From the NCBI GenBank assembly GCA_947184155.2, contig CAMXCT020000336.1:62001-126000 (forward strand): 64,000 nucleotides of DNA, in the 5' to 3' direction. The notes beneath the pieces are model-generated. The model had not been told where the DNA came from, made no database searches, and saw only the letters and a list, made by a program, of their open reading frames with translations. Below, in pieces: positions 54,063 through 63,118 of this stretch. A program made the translations under genes and the position numbers. This DNA is from Cladocopium goreaui. Taxonomy: Eukaryota > Sar > Dinophyceae > Suessiales > Symbiodiniaceae. Within the stretch, counting starts at the first letter, position 1; the number at the start of each line of letters is the position of its first letter.

Positions 54063-54201
54063 CTGAGAATCAGGAAATATAAGGAAAATACATGGAAACA
54101 TGGCAATCTATGGAAATATATAAGATGTTAAAGAACAGAACTAATCTTATTCAATCTGTTTGGTGGGCCGAACGCATTTGACCAGCTCCCCATCATCGCA
54201 G

Positions 54202-54366
54202 GCTGTCGAGCGTGGCTACTCGGGCCAGCAGCTGTGGAAAAGGCACAAAGGCAGAATACGTGCAGCGAAAAACCAGGACTCACTGGTGAACCAGGACGCA
54301 ATTGCTTCAGACATGCCGCGTGCGACGTGGCAACAAGAGCACTTTGGCAACGTCACCATTGTGTAG
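54202..54366 (+). CDS. terminal exon on the opposite strand, unknown protein
   Basis: Acceptor ccccatcatcgcag, then 54 phase-0 codons AVERGYSGQQLWKRHKGRIR, AAKNQDSLVNQDAIASDMPR, ATWQQEHFGNVTIV and TAG. Basic first half, polar second half; GC-rich third positions. It lies within the TMBIM intron in the opposite orientation. Confidence 0.7.
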   Translation, partial: AVERGYSGQQLWKRHKGRIRAAKNQDSLVNQDAIASDMPRATWQQEHFGNVTIV

Positions 54367-54399
54367 TGACAAGAAATATTGACATGCAAAACAATCACA

Positions 54400-54950
54400 A
54401 GGAGCATCAAGGAGCGAGATACAGCTCATTCCCCATGTCGTGTAGGTGGAATGGTCAGGATGTAGACCATTGACGCGCACTATGAACATGACATGGACGG
54501 CATGTCTGGTGCCAATTGCTATGGTATGCTATGGTGTTGTGTGGACAACATTGGACGCTCGTGGTCAAGGCAGGATCGGATCATCCCTACTACTTTAATC
54601 CGTGTTTTATCTGCGGGACCTGAAAACGGTAATTTAGCATAATTAACAGAATTGCAGTTCACCTCCCAACATGATAGCTTTTACAAAGGTCTGGGGTGGG
54701 GTCCTTGAAAATGTGAAATAATATCAGTTTCCTACCCAAATGAAAATTTACATGTTCATGCTGGTGTTGCTGGGGTTGTTTCGCACCAGCCGGTGATGAA
54801 ACAAGAAACCGGTGATGAAACAAGGCTGTTGCACTGCCAAGCACGAAGGTAGCCTGCTCAACAAGTGGGAAATTGGGAGGAGAGCTGAAGATTCGAAACG
54901 GGTCACTCTATCAAAAATTATCAGATCAGATCGGAAGCTGGAATCCCTTG
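54400..54950. other. no confident gene
   Basis: Short ORFs on both strands without paired splice sites; contains a duplicated AAACCGGTGATGAAACAA near 54790-54825. Confidence 0.45.
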
Positions 54951-54954
54951 TTCC

Positions 54955-55690
54955 CCACCTGCCAGGTGAGGGTTGTTAGATTTTATCAGAGATGTTCTCC
55001 TCATCCTCCTTCTCCTCCTCCTCCGCCTCCTCCTCTTCCTCCTCCTCCAGTTTCTCCTCGACCATGTCTGCATCAACTTCCACGTCCACTTCCGCCTTGC
55101 CAACTCGTCGCCAATCTCGTCGCCAACTTCCGCGCGCAGTGGGCACCGCTGGACCTCAACTGCCGGCTTCCGAGCCCAGTGGGCACCGCTGGACCTCAAC
55201 CTGGGACCTTCAGAGCTCAGTGGGCACCGCTGGACCTCAACCTGGGACCTTCCGAGCTCAGTGGGCGGCCAGATAGAATGCCAGAAGATATGCCAGATAG
55301 AATGTCAGAAAGAATGCCAGAAGATATACCAGATAAAATGCCAGAAGATATGCCAGATAGAATGCCAGAAGATATGCCAGATAGAATGCCAGAAGGTATG
55401 CCAGATAGAATGTCAGATAGAATGCCATAAGTATGCCAGATAAAGTGACAGAAGATTTGCCAGATAGAATGCCAGATAGAATGTCAGAAGATATGCCAGA
55501 AGATATGCCAGATAGAGTGCCAGAAGATATGCCAGAACATATGCCAGAAGATATGCCAGAACATATTGCAGAAGATATGCCAGGTAGAATGCCAGAAGAT
55601 ATGCCAGATAAAAATGCCAGAAGATATGCCAGATAAAATGCCAGAAGATATGTCAGATAGAATGCCAGAAGATTTGCGAGTAACAAAACG
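54955..55690 (+). repeat. composite dispersed repeat, long copy
   Basis: Order: CACCTGCCAGGTGAGGGTTG, a CCTCCT pyrimidine tract (54990-55065) ending in CAG, about three 41-bp units with GTGGGCACCGCTGGACCTCA, then a 12-bp-period array (55267-55680) alternating GCCAGAAGATAT and GCCAGATAGAAT. The array reads Met-Pro-Glu-Asp-Met-Pro-Asp-Arg repeats with two frame breaks. A shorter inverted copy is at 17880-18222. The Met-Pro repeats resemble predicted dinoflagellate proteins I recall, but expression is doubtful. Confidence 0.9.
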
Positions 55691-56132
55691 TATAAGTGTC
55701 ATGGTGGGGATATCTCGAAGTAAAGTATTTTTTTCTTGGGATGCACCGTGCTGCGCCAAGGAGCAGACAGGAGTACGGTGATGAGGGAGCATGGTGAGCC
55801 GCCATAGGCTCAATTTCAAGGCCGCTTCATGCTTCTTGAACCATTCAAAATACCAACGTTGAATGGCAAATAGTGATGACAGGGAAGTATACTACCTGGT
55901 TTGTTGAGGATTAACCCCGCAACACCTATCTGTCTACAAATATATATATATATAAATATATATTGGGATAGGATACAATGGCTCAGTTGTGGCATGTTGT
56001 GGCCATGCTTCACCGAAGTGAGCGGTGTGGTACCGACATGGGCATTACTTCATTTGTAAACACGAAGCAAATCCAGCACACAAGCGGGGGGAAAATCATG
56101 GAAAATCCAGTGCATTCGGATGGGGAAAAAAC

Positions 56133-56480
56133 CGTGCACAAGCGACTGCTCGCCCAGCTGCCTGTGCTGCTGCCCGTTTCAAAAGCCAAGACTGGTCCAG
56201 AATTTTACTCTCCCACTGGAAGGTGCTATCTATGCGCTGCCGAAGGGTATCCATAGCTTCTGCTAAAGAAGCTGGTCGGGTTTCTTCATCCCGAGTGAAG
56301 GAGCGGCTTCTAACGACCAGTGTGCGCAAATCCGCAGGAAGCCAGACACGAGTGACAGCCAAATAATCCGGTGCCTCTGCTGGAGCCTGTGTTTCCTGTG
56401 AATTTGTCAACTGGGCGTCTTCTGCAATCTCTAAGGTTGTGTGGTACTGGCGCGCGGATATGCAGTTGATAGATGTCGCT
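56133..56480 (-). CDS. 115-codon exon, unknown protein
   Basis: Acceptor aaaacaacaacttctag, one base, then a long frame to a GTTTTT donor. Segments include QLTNSQETQAPAEAPDYLAV, TRVWLPADLRTLVVRSRSFT, RDEETRPASLAEAMDTLRQR and SWLLKRAAAQAAGRAVACA. This is the longest convincing single exon in the window; it is helical and charged, with an Ala-rich end. Read on, the frame stops at 56096. It lies inside the TMBIM intron on the same strand but is not that family. Confidence 0.8.
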
Positions 56481-56507
56481 CTAGAAGTTGTTGTTTTAAT
56501 CTACTTG

Positions 56508-56572
56508 TGTATTTATCTATCTATCGATCTATCTATCTATCTATCTGTCTATCTGGCTATCTATCAATCTAG
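56508..56572 (+). repeat. TCTA microsatellite
   Basis: TATCTATC units with a few substitutions, in the intron upstream of the minus exon at 56480. Confidence 0.95.
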
Positions 56573-56762
56573 TATACAATGTTTGTTCGCCATCCCGATG
56601 CATCCCTGCAGGAATGCGTGGCTTCCCGTCTTCAGGAATTAATGAAAGATTTTGGTTATGTATGTGTGTATATATATGTATATATGTATATGTGTGTGTT
56701 GTGAGGTGAAAACCATCCCACTCAGCACTAGTTCACTAGTGAAATGATGCCGGTTCAAACAG

Positions 56763-56981
56763 ATGTACCACATTGACGCACTGCCACATGCAGAAAGCTG
56801 TCGGGTGTTCGGTCCGTTCAAATTTTATCGGATGAATCAGCCGGGGAAATTGCCAAAAGCAAAGTTCGCAAAGCAACTGAAACAACAGCCAGCTGCCATT
56901 TGTTCACGGCGTGTCCCAATTTTATCGGATGATCTTACAACACGACTGCGCAACAGGATTCAAAGGTCTGCAATCCATTGA
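56763..56981 (+). CDS. probable exon, unknown protein
   Basis: AG then ATG opens 72 codons MYHIDALPHAESCRVFGPFK, FYRMNQPGKLPKAKFAKQLK, QQPAAICSRRVPILSDDLTT and on to TGA. A second plus frame (ILSDESAGEIAKSKVRKATE) is also open. AATTTTATCGGATGA occurs twice (56821 and 56919). Plus strand is favoured; the frame is less sure. Confidence 0.45.
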   Translation: MYHIDALPHAESCRVFGPFKFYRMNQPGKLPKAKFAKQLKQQPAAICSRRVPILSDDLTTRLRNRIQRSAIH

Positions 56982-57059
56982 AAAAATGGCACCAAACAAA
57001 ATCAAATAGACCCCTGAGCGCGAAGTGCACAGAGTTGTGCCAGGTTCGGTCCAAGGCAG

Positions 57060-57225
57060 TGTTTATAAATGTCATGTAAATGTAAATACATGTGTATATA
57101 TATATATGTATACATATATATATATATTTATTCATACAACGTCGCGGCTAAGACGCGGGTTACGAAATACGCGGGTGTAAATAAATAAATAAATATATAT
57201 ATATACAATTACATACAATTATATA
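57060..57225. repeat. TATA and AAATA tracts
   Basis: ATATATGTATACATATATAT and AAATAAATAAATA sequence around a short CGCGGGT-rich patch (57140-57178). Confidence 0.85.
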
Positions 57226-57348
57226 CACATATATCCAAATGTATCCGACCGAACTGACGAGTCAGTACGTGGAGTGTTAGTGGCACCGTAATCAAGAATG
57301 TATGCTTACCATTATCCCGGCAAGAGGCCCCAAACAGTGTGGGGGGAG

Positions 57349-57499
57349 TAGAGGGAGAACATATTACACTGTTGATGATGATGATGATGATGATGTGCGA
57401 GCCTGCGCAGTCGAAATGCACCCGGATATTTCGCAAGAGCCATTTTGTGTAGAAATTTACATGGGAAATGCCGGACGCCCCAGATACCACCTCGATTGA
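57349..57499 (+). CDS. terminal exon with poly-Asp run, unknown protein
   Basis: RGRTYYTV, a run of eight Asp from GAT repeats, then VRACAVEMHPDISQEPFCVE IYMGNAGRPRYHLD and TGA. The acceptor is probably the AG at 57347-57348. The part after the Asp run is clearly not low-complexity. It lies inside the TMBIM intron, opposite strand. Confidence 0.5.
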
Positions 57500-57734
57500 T
57501 TACTGGGCCTTAACCATTACCATACGAACCCATCTTGATTTTTCTTGTTGATATTATTGTTGTTATTGTTCTTATCCTTCGCGTTCTATAGATTCTAATG
57601 TTTCTTTATTTTTCTTGCTCTTGTTGTTTTTACAAGGTTGTTGTTGGTTGTTGTTTTTACAAGGTCCAAGTCGCATAGGCCGGAACTGTCTATCACACAG
57701 GGTCCCCCCCTAGTTATACATTCCTGGGCGGGCA

Positions 57735-58405
57735 GGGAAATATATATATATAAATATTATACTATACTATTTCATAAACATTATCATGATTATCATATAT
57801 ATCATATATCATACAAATTAAATGACATATGCATATACATTGTATTAAAAATATTATACTATATACTATATAAAATATATAATGAATAAAATATAGTATA
57901 ATATATGTAATATATATATACTATATATGATATAGTATATTATATATTTAATTGTATCATATTATATTATATTATATTATATTATATTATATTGTGCTAT
58001 ATTAAAATAAATTATGTATAACATAGTATAATAGAATTAAATTATATGGTATATTATACATTATATATATATTAATTTATAATATATATATATTATACAT
58101 TAGATAGATATTATATTACATTATATTATATATATATTGTATATCATGTATATATGTATATATATATATGTATATATATTATATATATATATTGTATTAT
58201 ATAAATATCACATATATCTAAATTATATTGAAAATATATTATACATCATATATATATACTATAATTAAATAAATATTTTATACATATTACTATATATATT
58301 ATACCATATATATATAGTATATCTTTAAACACATATTATAATATATATAAAAATATTATATCATATATATATATATATATATTATATCTTAAATATTATA
58401 TCTCT
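57735..58405. repeat. AT-rich simple sequence
   Basis: About 670 bases with only scattered G and C, including seven tandem ATATT units at 57956-57990. No coding content. Confidence 0.95.
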
Positions 58406-58830
58406 GATGGTCGGTCTCTGGATGTCGCTAGAATTTTCTTTAATTCCTGATTCCTAACACTTCTTCCAGTGGACCATTCGAAGTTTGGATTTCAGAACAT
58501 CAACAGACCTGTGGGTTCAGTATTCACAACGCTATGAGATCCAAAAACACTCTCCCCAGATTTTTTGAAGCAAAAACACCTATATATCTTTCCGTAAGAT
58601 GCTGCATATCGAGTCTTCACATGTCCCTACCACAAACAGCTGCTGTACAGCAAACAACAAACAAACAAAAACAGGCGCAACAGTTAAAGACCTTTACCAA
58701 GTTGTTTTTTCATAGTTATAAATTATAAATGACAATAAACATTCCATCAATGGGAGTATCACCTTTAATCCGCAGCTGGGTATCTCAGGGCCATTTTTCA
58801 AGCCCGGCGCCATTCTTTAAGCCAAGCCAC

Positions 58831-58917
58831 CAAAAGGGCAGCGAACAAATACATGCCAAAGCCAGTGACATCAGATTTGGTCGTCCAGGCATAGATGGTT
58901 AACCCAAAGAAGGTTGC
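58831..58917 (-). CDS. TMBIM family protein, exon
   Basis: Acceptor gtttggatccgag and donor CTTTTG|GTGGCT enclose 29 phase-0 codons ATFFGLTIYAWTTKSDVTGF GMYLFAALL. The L-T-I-Y-A-x-x-T-K-x-D-x-T motif between two helices is the family signature. It joins 52251 in phase 0 across a 6.6-kb intron and follows 59629-59666 in phase 0. Confidence 0.9.
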
Positions 58918-59347
58918 CTCGGATCCAAACCGACCATGGCTGTCATGCCAAAAATGGGGGGACCCGCCCAAAATGCGGAAAAACCATCTGGACCATAGAT
59001 TTGTCCAAAGTAAAAGTGCTGTAGAATTTTGGTCTGACCCAATTTTGGACATACATCAACAAACACTGCTATACGAATGCAATCTAATAAAGAATAGGGA
59101 CTCCTGCCAGCTTTTGGGGTCAAACCGGCATGAACTTATTCAGCCATTGTTTTTGTTTAATGCAATTTTCAAAACCTACTGTGGATTTGGACTTCTACTG
59201 GTTGAGGGCTTGTTTTCCATAGTGTCTTCTCAATTCATGAGTTCTTATGAAGCTAGATTTAAAAAAAACCGCGCGCAGTTGCTTTTTTCCACACTTCTAT
59301 CGATGTCTGCAATGAGTCGAATCGGGTTGGGGGTCGGCAAGAGTTGA
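58895..59347 (+). other. 150-codon plus ORF, partly antisense to a TMBIM exon
   Basis: The first codons are the complement of the TMBIM exon and so not coding. The rest (containing FKTYCGFGLLLVEGLFSIVS) has unbiased codons and no splice support. Kept only as an open frame of note. Confidence 0.25.
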
Positions 59348-59628
59348 ATCATCGACGGCTGAGAACATGTGCCATGTTGCACCAAACGCTGTACAGTATG
59401 TATATGTAATGTAATGTATGCATGTACTGCATGTACTCTAATGTAATGCAAGGTAAGGAGCTGCACTGTACCGTACTACACTGTACTATGTATTCGTTTG
59501 GTGGGGTTTCAACAGGCAAAAAACATATATATATAGATATATATATATATAGATAAGTTTCTTAATTTTCATGGTGGTGTGTGATTTCCCAAGTAGAGCT
59601 GACAGTTACTTTGGGACCAAGTGTCAGC

Positions 59629-59666
59629 AGTGATGCCGACAGCCAGCACAATGGAGGGTGCCTCAT
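59629..59666 (-). CDS. TMBIM family protein, 38-base exon
   Basis: Acceptor gtgaccatctgaccag, two bases, then EAPSIVLAVGIT; the next bases are GCTGAC, so the donor would be GC. Joined to 58917 it reads VLAVGITATFFGLTIYAW, which matches the family's helix preceding L-T-I-Y-A. A GC donor is allowed in dinoflagellate introns. The short length lowers confidence. Confidence 0.65.
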
Positions 59667-59753
59667 CTGGTCAGATGGTCACAGTGGGTCAACACACACA
59701 GATGTGGGTCACATGGCCCATTGATAGAGGATTACCTATAGAAAATGGTGATT

Positions 59754-59874
59754 TACCCTCTGGTAAACTAATATAGTTTTAATATAGCTATGAACAGTAT
59801 TCCAGATTTTGAGAGGTAAAATCTATAAATGCGCATCATTTTCTATAGCTAGATGTTAGGTTACTGGAGGATAT
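59754..59874. mobile_element. TACCCTCTGGTA-family element (diverged)
   Basis: Starts TACCCTCTGGTAAACTAATA TAG and ends CTAGATGTTAGGTTACTGGA GGATA; the interior keeps TAAATGCGCATCATTTTCTA TAGC. Confidence 0.7.
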
Positions 59875-59879
59875 CAGGA

Positions 59880-60470
59880 CGTAAAACCAACCACACTTAG
59901 GATATAAACAGGATTCGGAAGGGTACATAGCCAACCGTTTGATATGGCTTGCTCTGAAATTGTCGAACACCGGGAATTCAATTGTCCACAAACAAATACG
60001 GAGATTTATTCCAATGGGTAAAGACCACACAAAGATGCTACGAAATTCTCTTGATTGGGTGTATGGTACGCCATTTTCAATCCATGGGAGGTGTGCAAAC
60101 CCTGATGGATTGGCTCCATGGTCTGTTGTGACAGATTTGGAATGTCCCATCTGGAGTAAACCCCCAAAAACAGCTTTGGCCAGAAATGGGGACCCCAAAA
60201 ATGCCATATTTTTATGTTTGGGCACATGATGATGAACCGGATTTTGGGATACCCAATCCGACAAATCCTTTTTCTGGCTTCGGCTGTGTATACTGTATAC
60301 TCTCAAATGCCCATGAACAAATTTGGACCATGATGACGCAAAGCCATACATTCTTTGAGGAGATGCTTGACAAACTGCTCACTCAGTCAGGGACCCAAGC
60401 TTGCAAATGGACATATGACAAATACTGGGTGGCCAAAACTCGGGGTTTCATGTTTTATTTGTGATAAACT
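59880..60470. other. open in long frames on both strands; unknown
   Basis: The minus strand has the longest non-repetitive ORF of the window (171 codons, 59836-60351; includes SIFVWSLPIGINLRICLWTI). The plus strand has two overlapping ORFs, 59939-60229 and 60186-60464, the second ending KLLTQSGTQACKWTYDKYWV. Codon bias does not decide. It may be an intronless retro-copy or a decayed element inside the TMBIM gene; no family recognised. Confidence 0.4.
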
Positions 60471-60630
60471 TGTGGCCTAACTACCAAACAACCATCTGTC
60501 CATGATGTCTCCACGTTTGCTCGTGTCTTTTTAAAGGACATCAACTCTTGTTTTTGATCATTTGTCATGAAACATATTTGATGAATTTGCTTCCAATCTC
60601 CGGACGCAGAGATGATTTCTTTCGCATGAC

Positions 60631-60725
60631 GTGTGTTCCATCGCCAGCAGGCTGTGTATGCGGTGCAAACGAGGCCGATCAGGAGTCCATTGGCAAAGGT
60701 CAAGATCGAGAGGATCCAGTAGTTC
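60631..60725 (-). CDS. TMBIM family protein, upstream exon
   Basis: Acceptor agtcattgtcgacccag, one base, then NYWILSILTFANGLLIGLVC then TAYTACWRWNT and C before GTCATG. The N-x-W-(hydrophobic)-LLIGLV pattern and a following basic loop match the early helix of the family. One further helix, normally of the form F-T-x-x-E-x-x-x-V-G, was not found between here and 59666. Its N-terminal exons were also not found in the window. Confidence 0.8.
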
Positions 60726-60758
60726 CTGGGTCGACAATGACTTTCCGCAGCAAAAAAA

Positions 60759-60842
60759 CATGGAAAATGGCCCATTTATGGATGGTTTACCTATGAAAAA
60801 TGGTGATTTTCCATGGCTATGTAACAAATAACCAGATGGTAT
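60759..60842. mobile_element. TACCCTCTGGTA-family element, left end truncated
   Basis: CATGGAAAATGGCCCATTTA then GATTTTCCATGGCTATG and TAACCAGATGGTA. The left terminal motif is missing. It begins 34 bases from the acceptor of the TMBIM exon. Confidence 0.8.
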
Positions 60843-61092
60843 ATGTTCAGGGTGGGTGTTAATTTACTGGATCTGGTGAGTAAAATCAAAAAGACCCTGC
60901 AAATCACAAATTGACTGGATCTGACTGGATCTGACTAGTTGATTCAATGTTTATCAAGCAACCATGCCATTTTGGGTGTAGCAAATTTGAACTTACAAAA
61001 CAAACGTAGGCTTGCGACTTGACGTTTTCTGTCATCAACATTCGTTTTTACCAATCGAGCCAATAACTAGGATTGACACGAAACAAATTTGG

Positions 61093-61198
61093 TACTCTCT
61101 GGTAAACTAACATAACTATGGAAAATCACTATTTTTTAAAGGTAAATCAACTATAAACAGTCATTTTCAATAGCTATGTTAGTCATTACCAGAGGGTA
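61093..61198. mobile_element. TACCCTCTGGTA-family element (copy)
   Basis: Ends TACTCTCTGGTAAACTAACA TAACTATGG and TAGCTATGTTAGTCATTACC AGAGGGTA; the interior has GAAAATCACTATTTTTTAAA GG. Confidence 0.9.
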
Positions 61199-61376
61199 AA
61201 GCCAATGCCATAAACCATCTCCAATTCTTAACCATCCCCATTTGGGGGGTGCTTCATCCCCAATTCCAGCAACACATGGCAGCCATGTCAATAGGATTTT
61301 AGGGATGCTAAGCATGGCGTATCCCTAAAATAGTAAGTCACTAGTCAATATCAATAGGGATCAATCAATACTAATA

Positions 61377-61625
61377 TTGATAGGGATGAATCAATATTAT
61401 GACTTGTTGGTTCATCTGATAGAGACCCGCACACACCAGAAAGTATCCAGAAACCGTGCTTTGGTAGTGGATCTAGCGTGGTTCGCCATGGTTACTGGAG
61501 GAATCAACTTCATAAATATGCGACAGCCAAAAATAGTTGATTCCAATTGTTACAGTAGGCAATTGTTACTAACAATTTCAAAAATAGTAACAATGGCAAT
61601 AGCAATTCATGTTGATTACATTTGA
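61377..61625 (+). CDS. weak ORF/exon, unknown
   Basis: 82 codons including LVHLIETRTHQKVSRNRALV VDLAWFAMVTGGINFINM. The centre is protein-like; codons are mixed. A competing minus frame (MANHARSTTKARFLDTFW) exists. No paired splice sites. Confidence 0.35.
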   Translation: MIGMNQYYDLLVHLIETRTHQKVSRNRALVVDLAWFAMVTGGINFINMRQPKIVDSNCYSRQLLLTISKIVTMAIAIHVDYI

Positions 61626-61653
61626 TTACCAACTATACACCCTCTGACAATTC

Positions 61654-61735
61654 ATGGCTGGCTCGGAACTCCCAACTCGCCAAGAGCCGAGGCTAACCGG
61701 CTTTTTGGCTGTTTGGATAACTAGCGACATATCAC
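61654..61735 (+). CDS. possible first exon of the next gene
   Basis: ATG then AGSELPTRQEPRLTGFLAVW ITSD; codons are GC-ending at first. Placement just upstream of 61885 on the same strand suggests the same gene. Only a GC donor (ACCG|GCTTTT) would give the needed phase, so the link is tentative. Confidence 0.35.
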
Positions 61736-61884
61736 GCACAACAAATCCATACACACAAAATCAGCAAACATTCACAAAATTCACACATACATTTTTTTGG
61801 TACCGCAAAACAAATGGAACACAAAAACATATTCACATTGTTTTTAGAGTTTACTTTTCTATTTTTTTGGGGGTGGTGCTACAG

Positions 61885-62005
61885 TGACACATGCCAGTGG
61901 AGAAGCCGAGACGCCAAGGGTAGACCCGCAAGAATTCGCCACAACCTCGGGGTTCGTTCGCTTCTTGGTGGATTCATCTACAACTGTTGGGTTTCATGTT
62001 ACAAG
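61885..62005 (+). CDS. internal exon before an element-derived intron, unknown protein
   Basis: Acceptor ctatttttttgggggtggtgctacag, two bases, then THASGEAETPRVDPQEFATT then SGFVRFLVDSSTTVGFHVT and AG before GTGGTG. Balanced, GC-leaning codons and a strong acceptor. The donor GT is the first two bases of the inverted-repeat element that follows. Family not recognised. Confidence 0.75.
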
Positions 62006-62126
62006 GTGGTGCCCCATAGTTAGCTAAGTTGGTTTATAACTCCCATAACTATGTTTTATGGCAGATATATCTAATAGTTAATGGGGTTTATAAACCAACT
62101 TATAACTGGGGGGCACCATCCTGTAG
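62006..62126 (+). mobile_element. 121-bp intron made of one inverted-repeat element (introner-like)
   Basis: The interval starts GTGGTGCCCCATAGTTAGCT then AAGTTGGTTTATAACT and ends in the inverse, TTTATAAACCAACTTATAAC then TGGGGGGCACCATCCTGTAG. Arms of about 47 bases match at roughly 40 positions. It begins GT and ends AG; AGG stands on both sides. Its removal joins ACA AG to G GCT and keeps the frame through to a stop 88 bases later. The whole intron is therefore one element. Confidence 0.8.
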
Positions 62127-62214
62127 GGCTGTGGTGGAAAAAAACAGGGTGATACTATCCTGCTGTCTCGTATCAGCTCACCACGCACACACTAGACAAG
62201 AAATGGATCATTGA
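62127..62214 (+). CDS. terminal exon, unknown protein
   Basis: One base completes Arg, then AVVEKNRVILSCCLVSAHHA HTRQEMDH and TGA. Continuous in phase with 61885-62005. The frame is also open backward into the element, so exon status rests on the join and on codon character. Confidence 0.6.
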
Positions 62215-62313
62215 AGTGATCGGCTGGGAACTGAATCCCCTGACATGCAATTAGATTAGAAGACAAAACATATTACTCAGGGGTTCCTGGGGGTAGCTGC
62301 TTGCCACATCAGT

Positions 62314-62450
62314 TTAAATCACAGGGGTCTTTGACATATAAACCAACAACGTTCAAAATATAAGGTGCAGGTAAGTCAGTAAAAATCACAGGAGTCTTTG
62401 ACATATAAACCAACAGCGTAGATCATATATAAGATGCAGGTACGTCAGTG
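62314..62450 (+). repeat. ~70-bp tandem duplication
   Basis: AATCACAGGGGTCTTTGACA TATAAACCAACAACG then TATAAGGTGCAGGTAAGTCA GT is repeated with a few changes (AGGAGTC, CAGCGTAGATCA, AAGATGCAGGTACGTCAGT). Confidence 0.9.
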
Positions 62451-62569
62451 CTGGCCAGGCACTGATGTCACATCCACTTGGTGCGGTCTTTGTTAGATGA
62501 GGCACACCAAGGGACCCTCATCCCCCTGCATTTTTAAAGGTAGAAGTTTTACATCTGTTCAGATGTTAC

Positions 62570-62840
62570 ACACACACACACACGGCTGACCTTTGATATC
62601 CCATTAAGAAGCTCATGTTCAACAACATGAAAGTATAGTTATACAAGCAAAATCCTAATCATGCCGTTGCTGTTGCCGCTGTTGCTGCTGTTGCTCCTGT
62701 TGTGGTTATGGTTTAAATTTTGGTTACGGTTGTCGTCGTTGTCACAACAATTGGGATGATTTCCCCTCAATATACATATATATATTATAAATATCTATTT
62801 ATTTATTTATATGTGTATAAATATATATATATATACACTG
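62570..62840. repeat. CA, GTT/GCT and TATA simple repeats
   Basis: A (CA)7 run at 62569, a GTTGCTGTTGCC-like tract at 62660-62735, and TATA DNA at 62770-62836. ORFs here are compositional. Confidence 0.85.
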
Positions 62841-63118
62841 GTAGGACAAAAGTTGCGCTTGTTGAGCTACCCACAGTGAACATGTTTGATTTCTTCTTCT
62901 GCACACCCTTTCCCCGTAGAATCCTAGTATGGAGCTTTATCGTATTTCGGTCGCATTTCCACCCTCCAAAAGCTTTAAAATCTTATGTATTTAAAAGAGG
63001 GTGATAATTGACCGTCCCACACCTGCCACACAAAACGGACTTGAAAATGTGATCCGCGGTTGACCGAAATGGATGTTTTGTAAAGCTTCCAAGAAGCATA
63101 AACTTTGTTCCTCCTGAA

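Noticed and set aside
60950-60990. Spliced-leader relic (CATGCCATTTTGGGTGTAG)
   Set aside because: Only about ten bases (GCCATTTTGG) match the dinoflagellate leader as I recall it; chance is sufficient.
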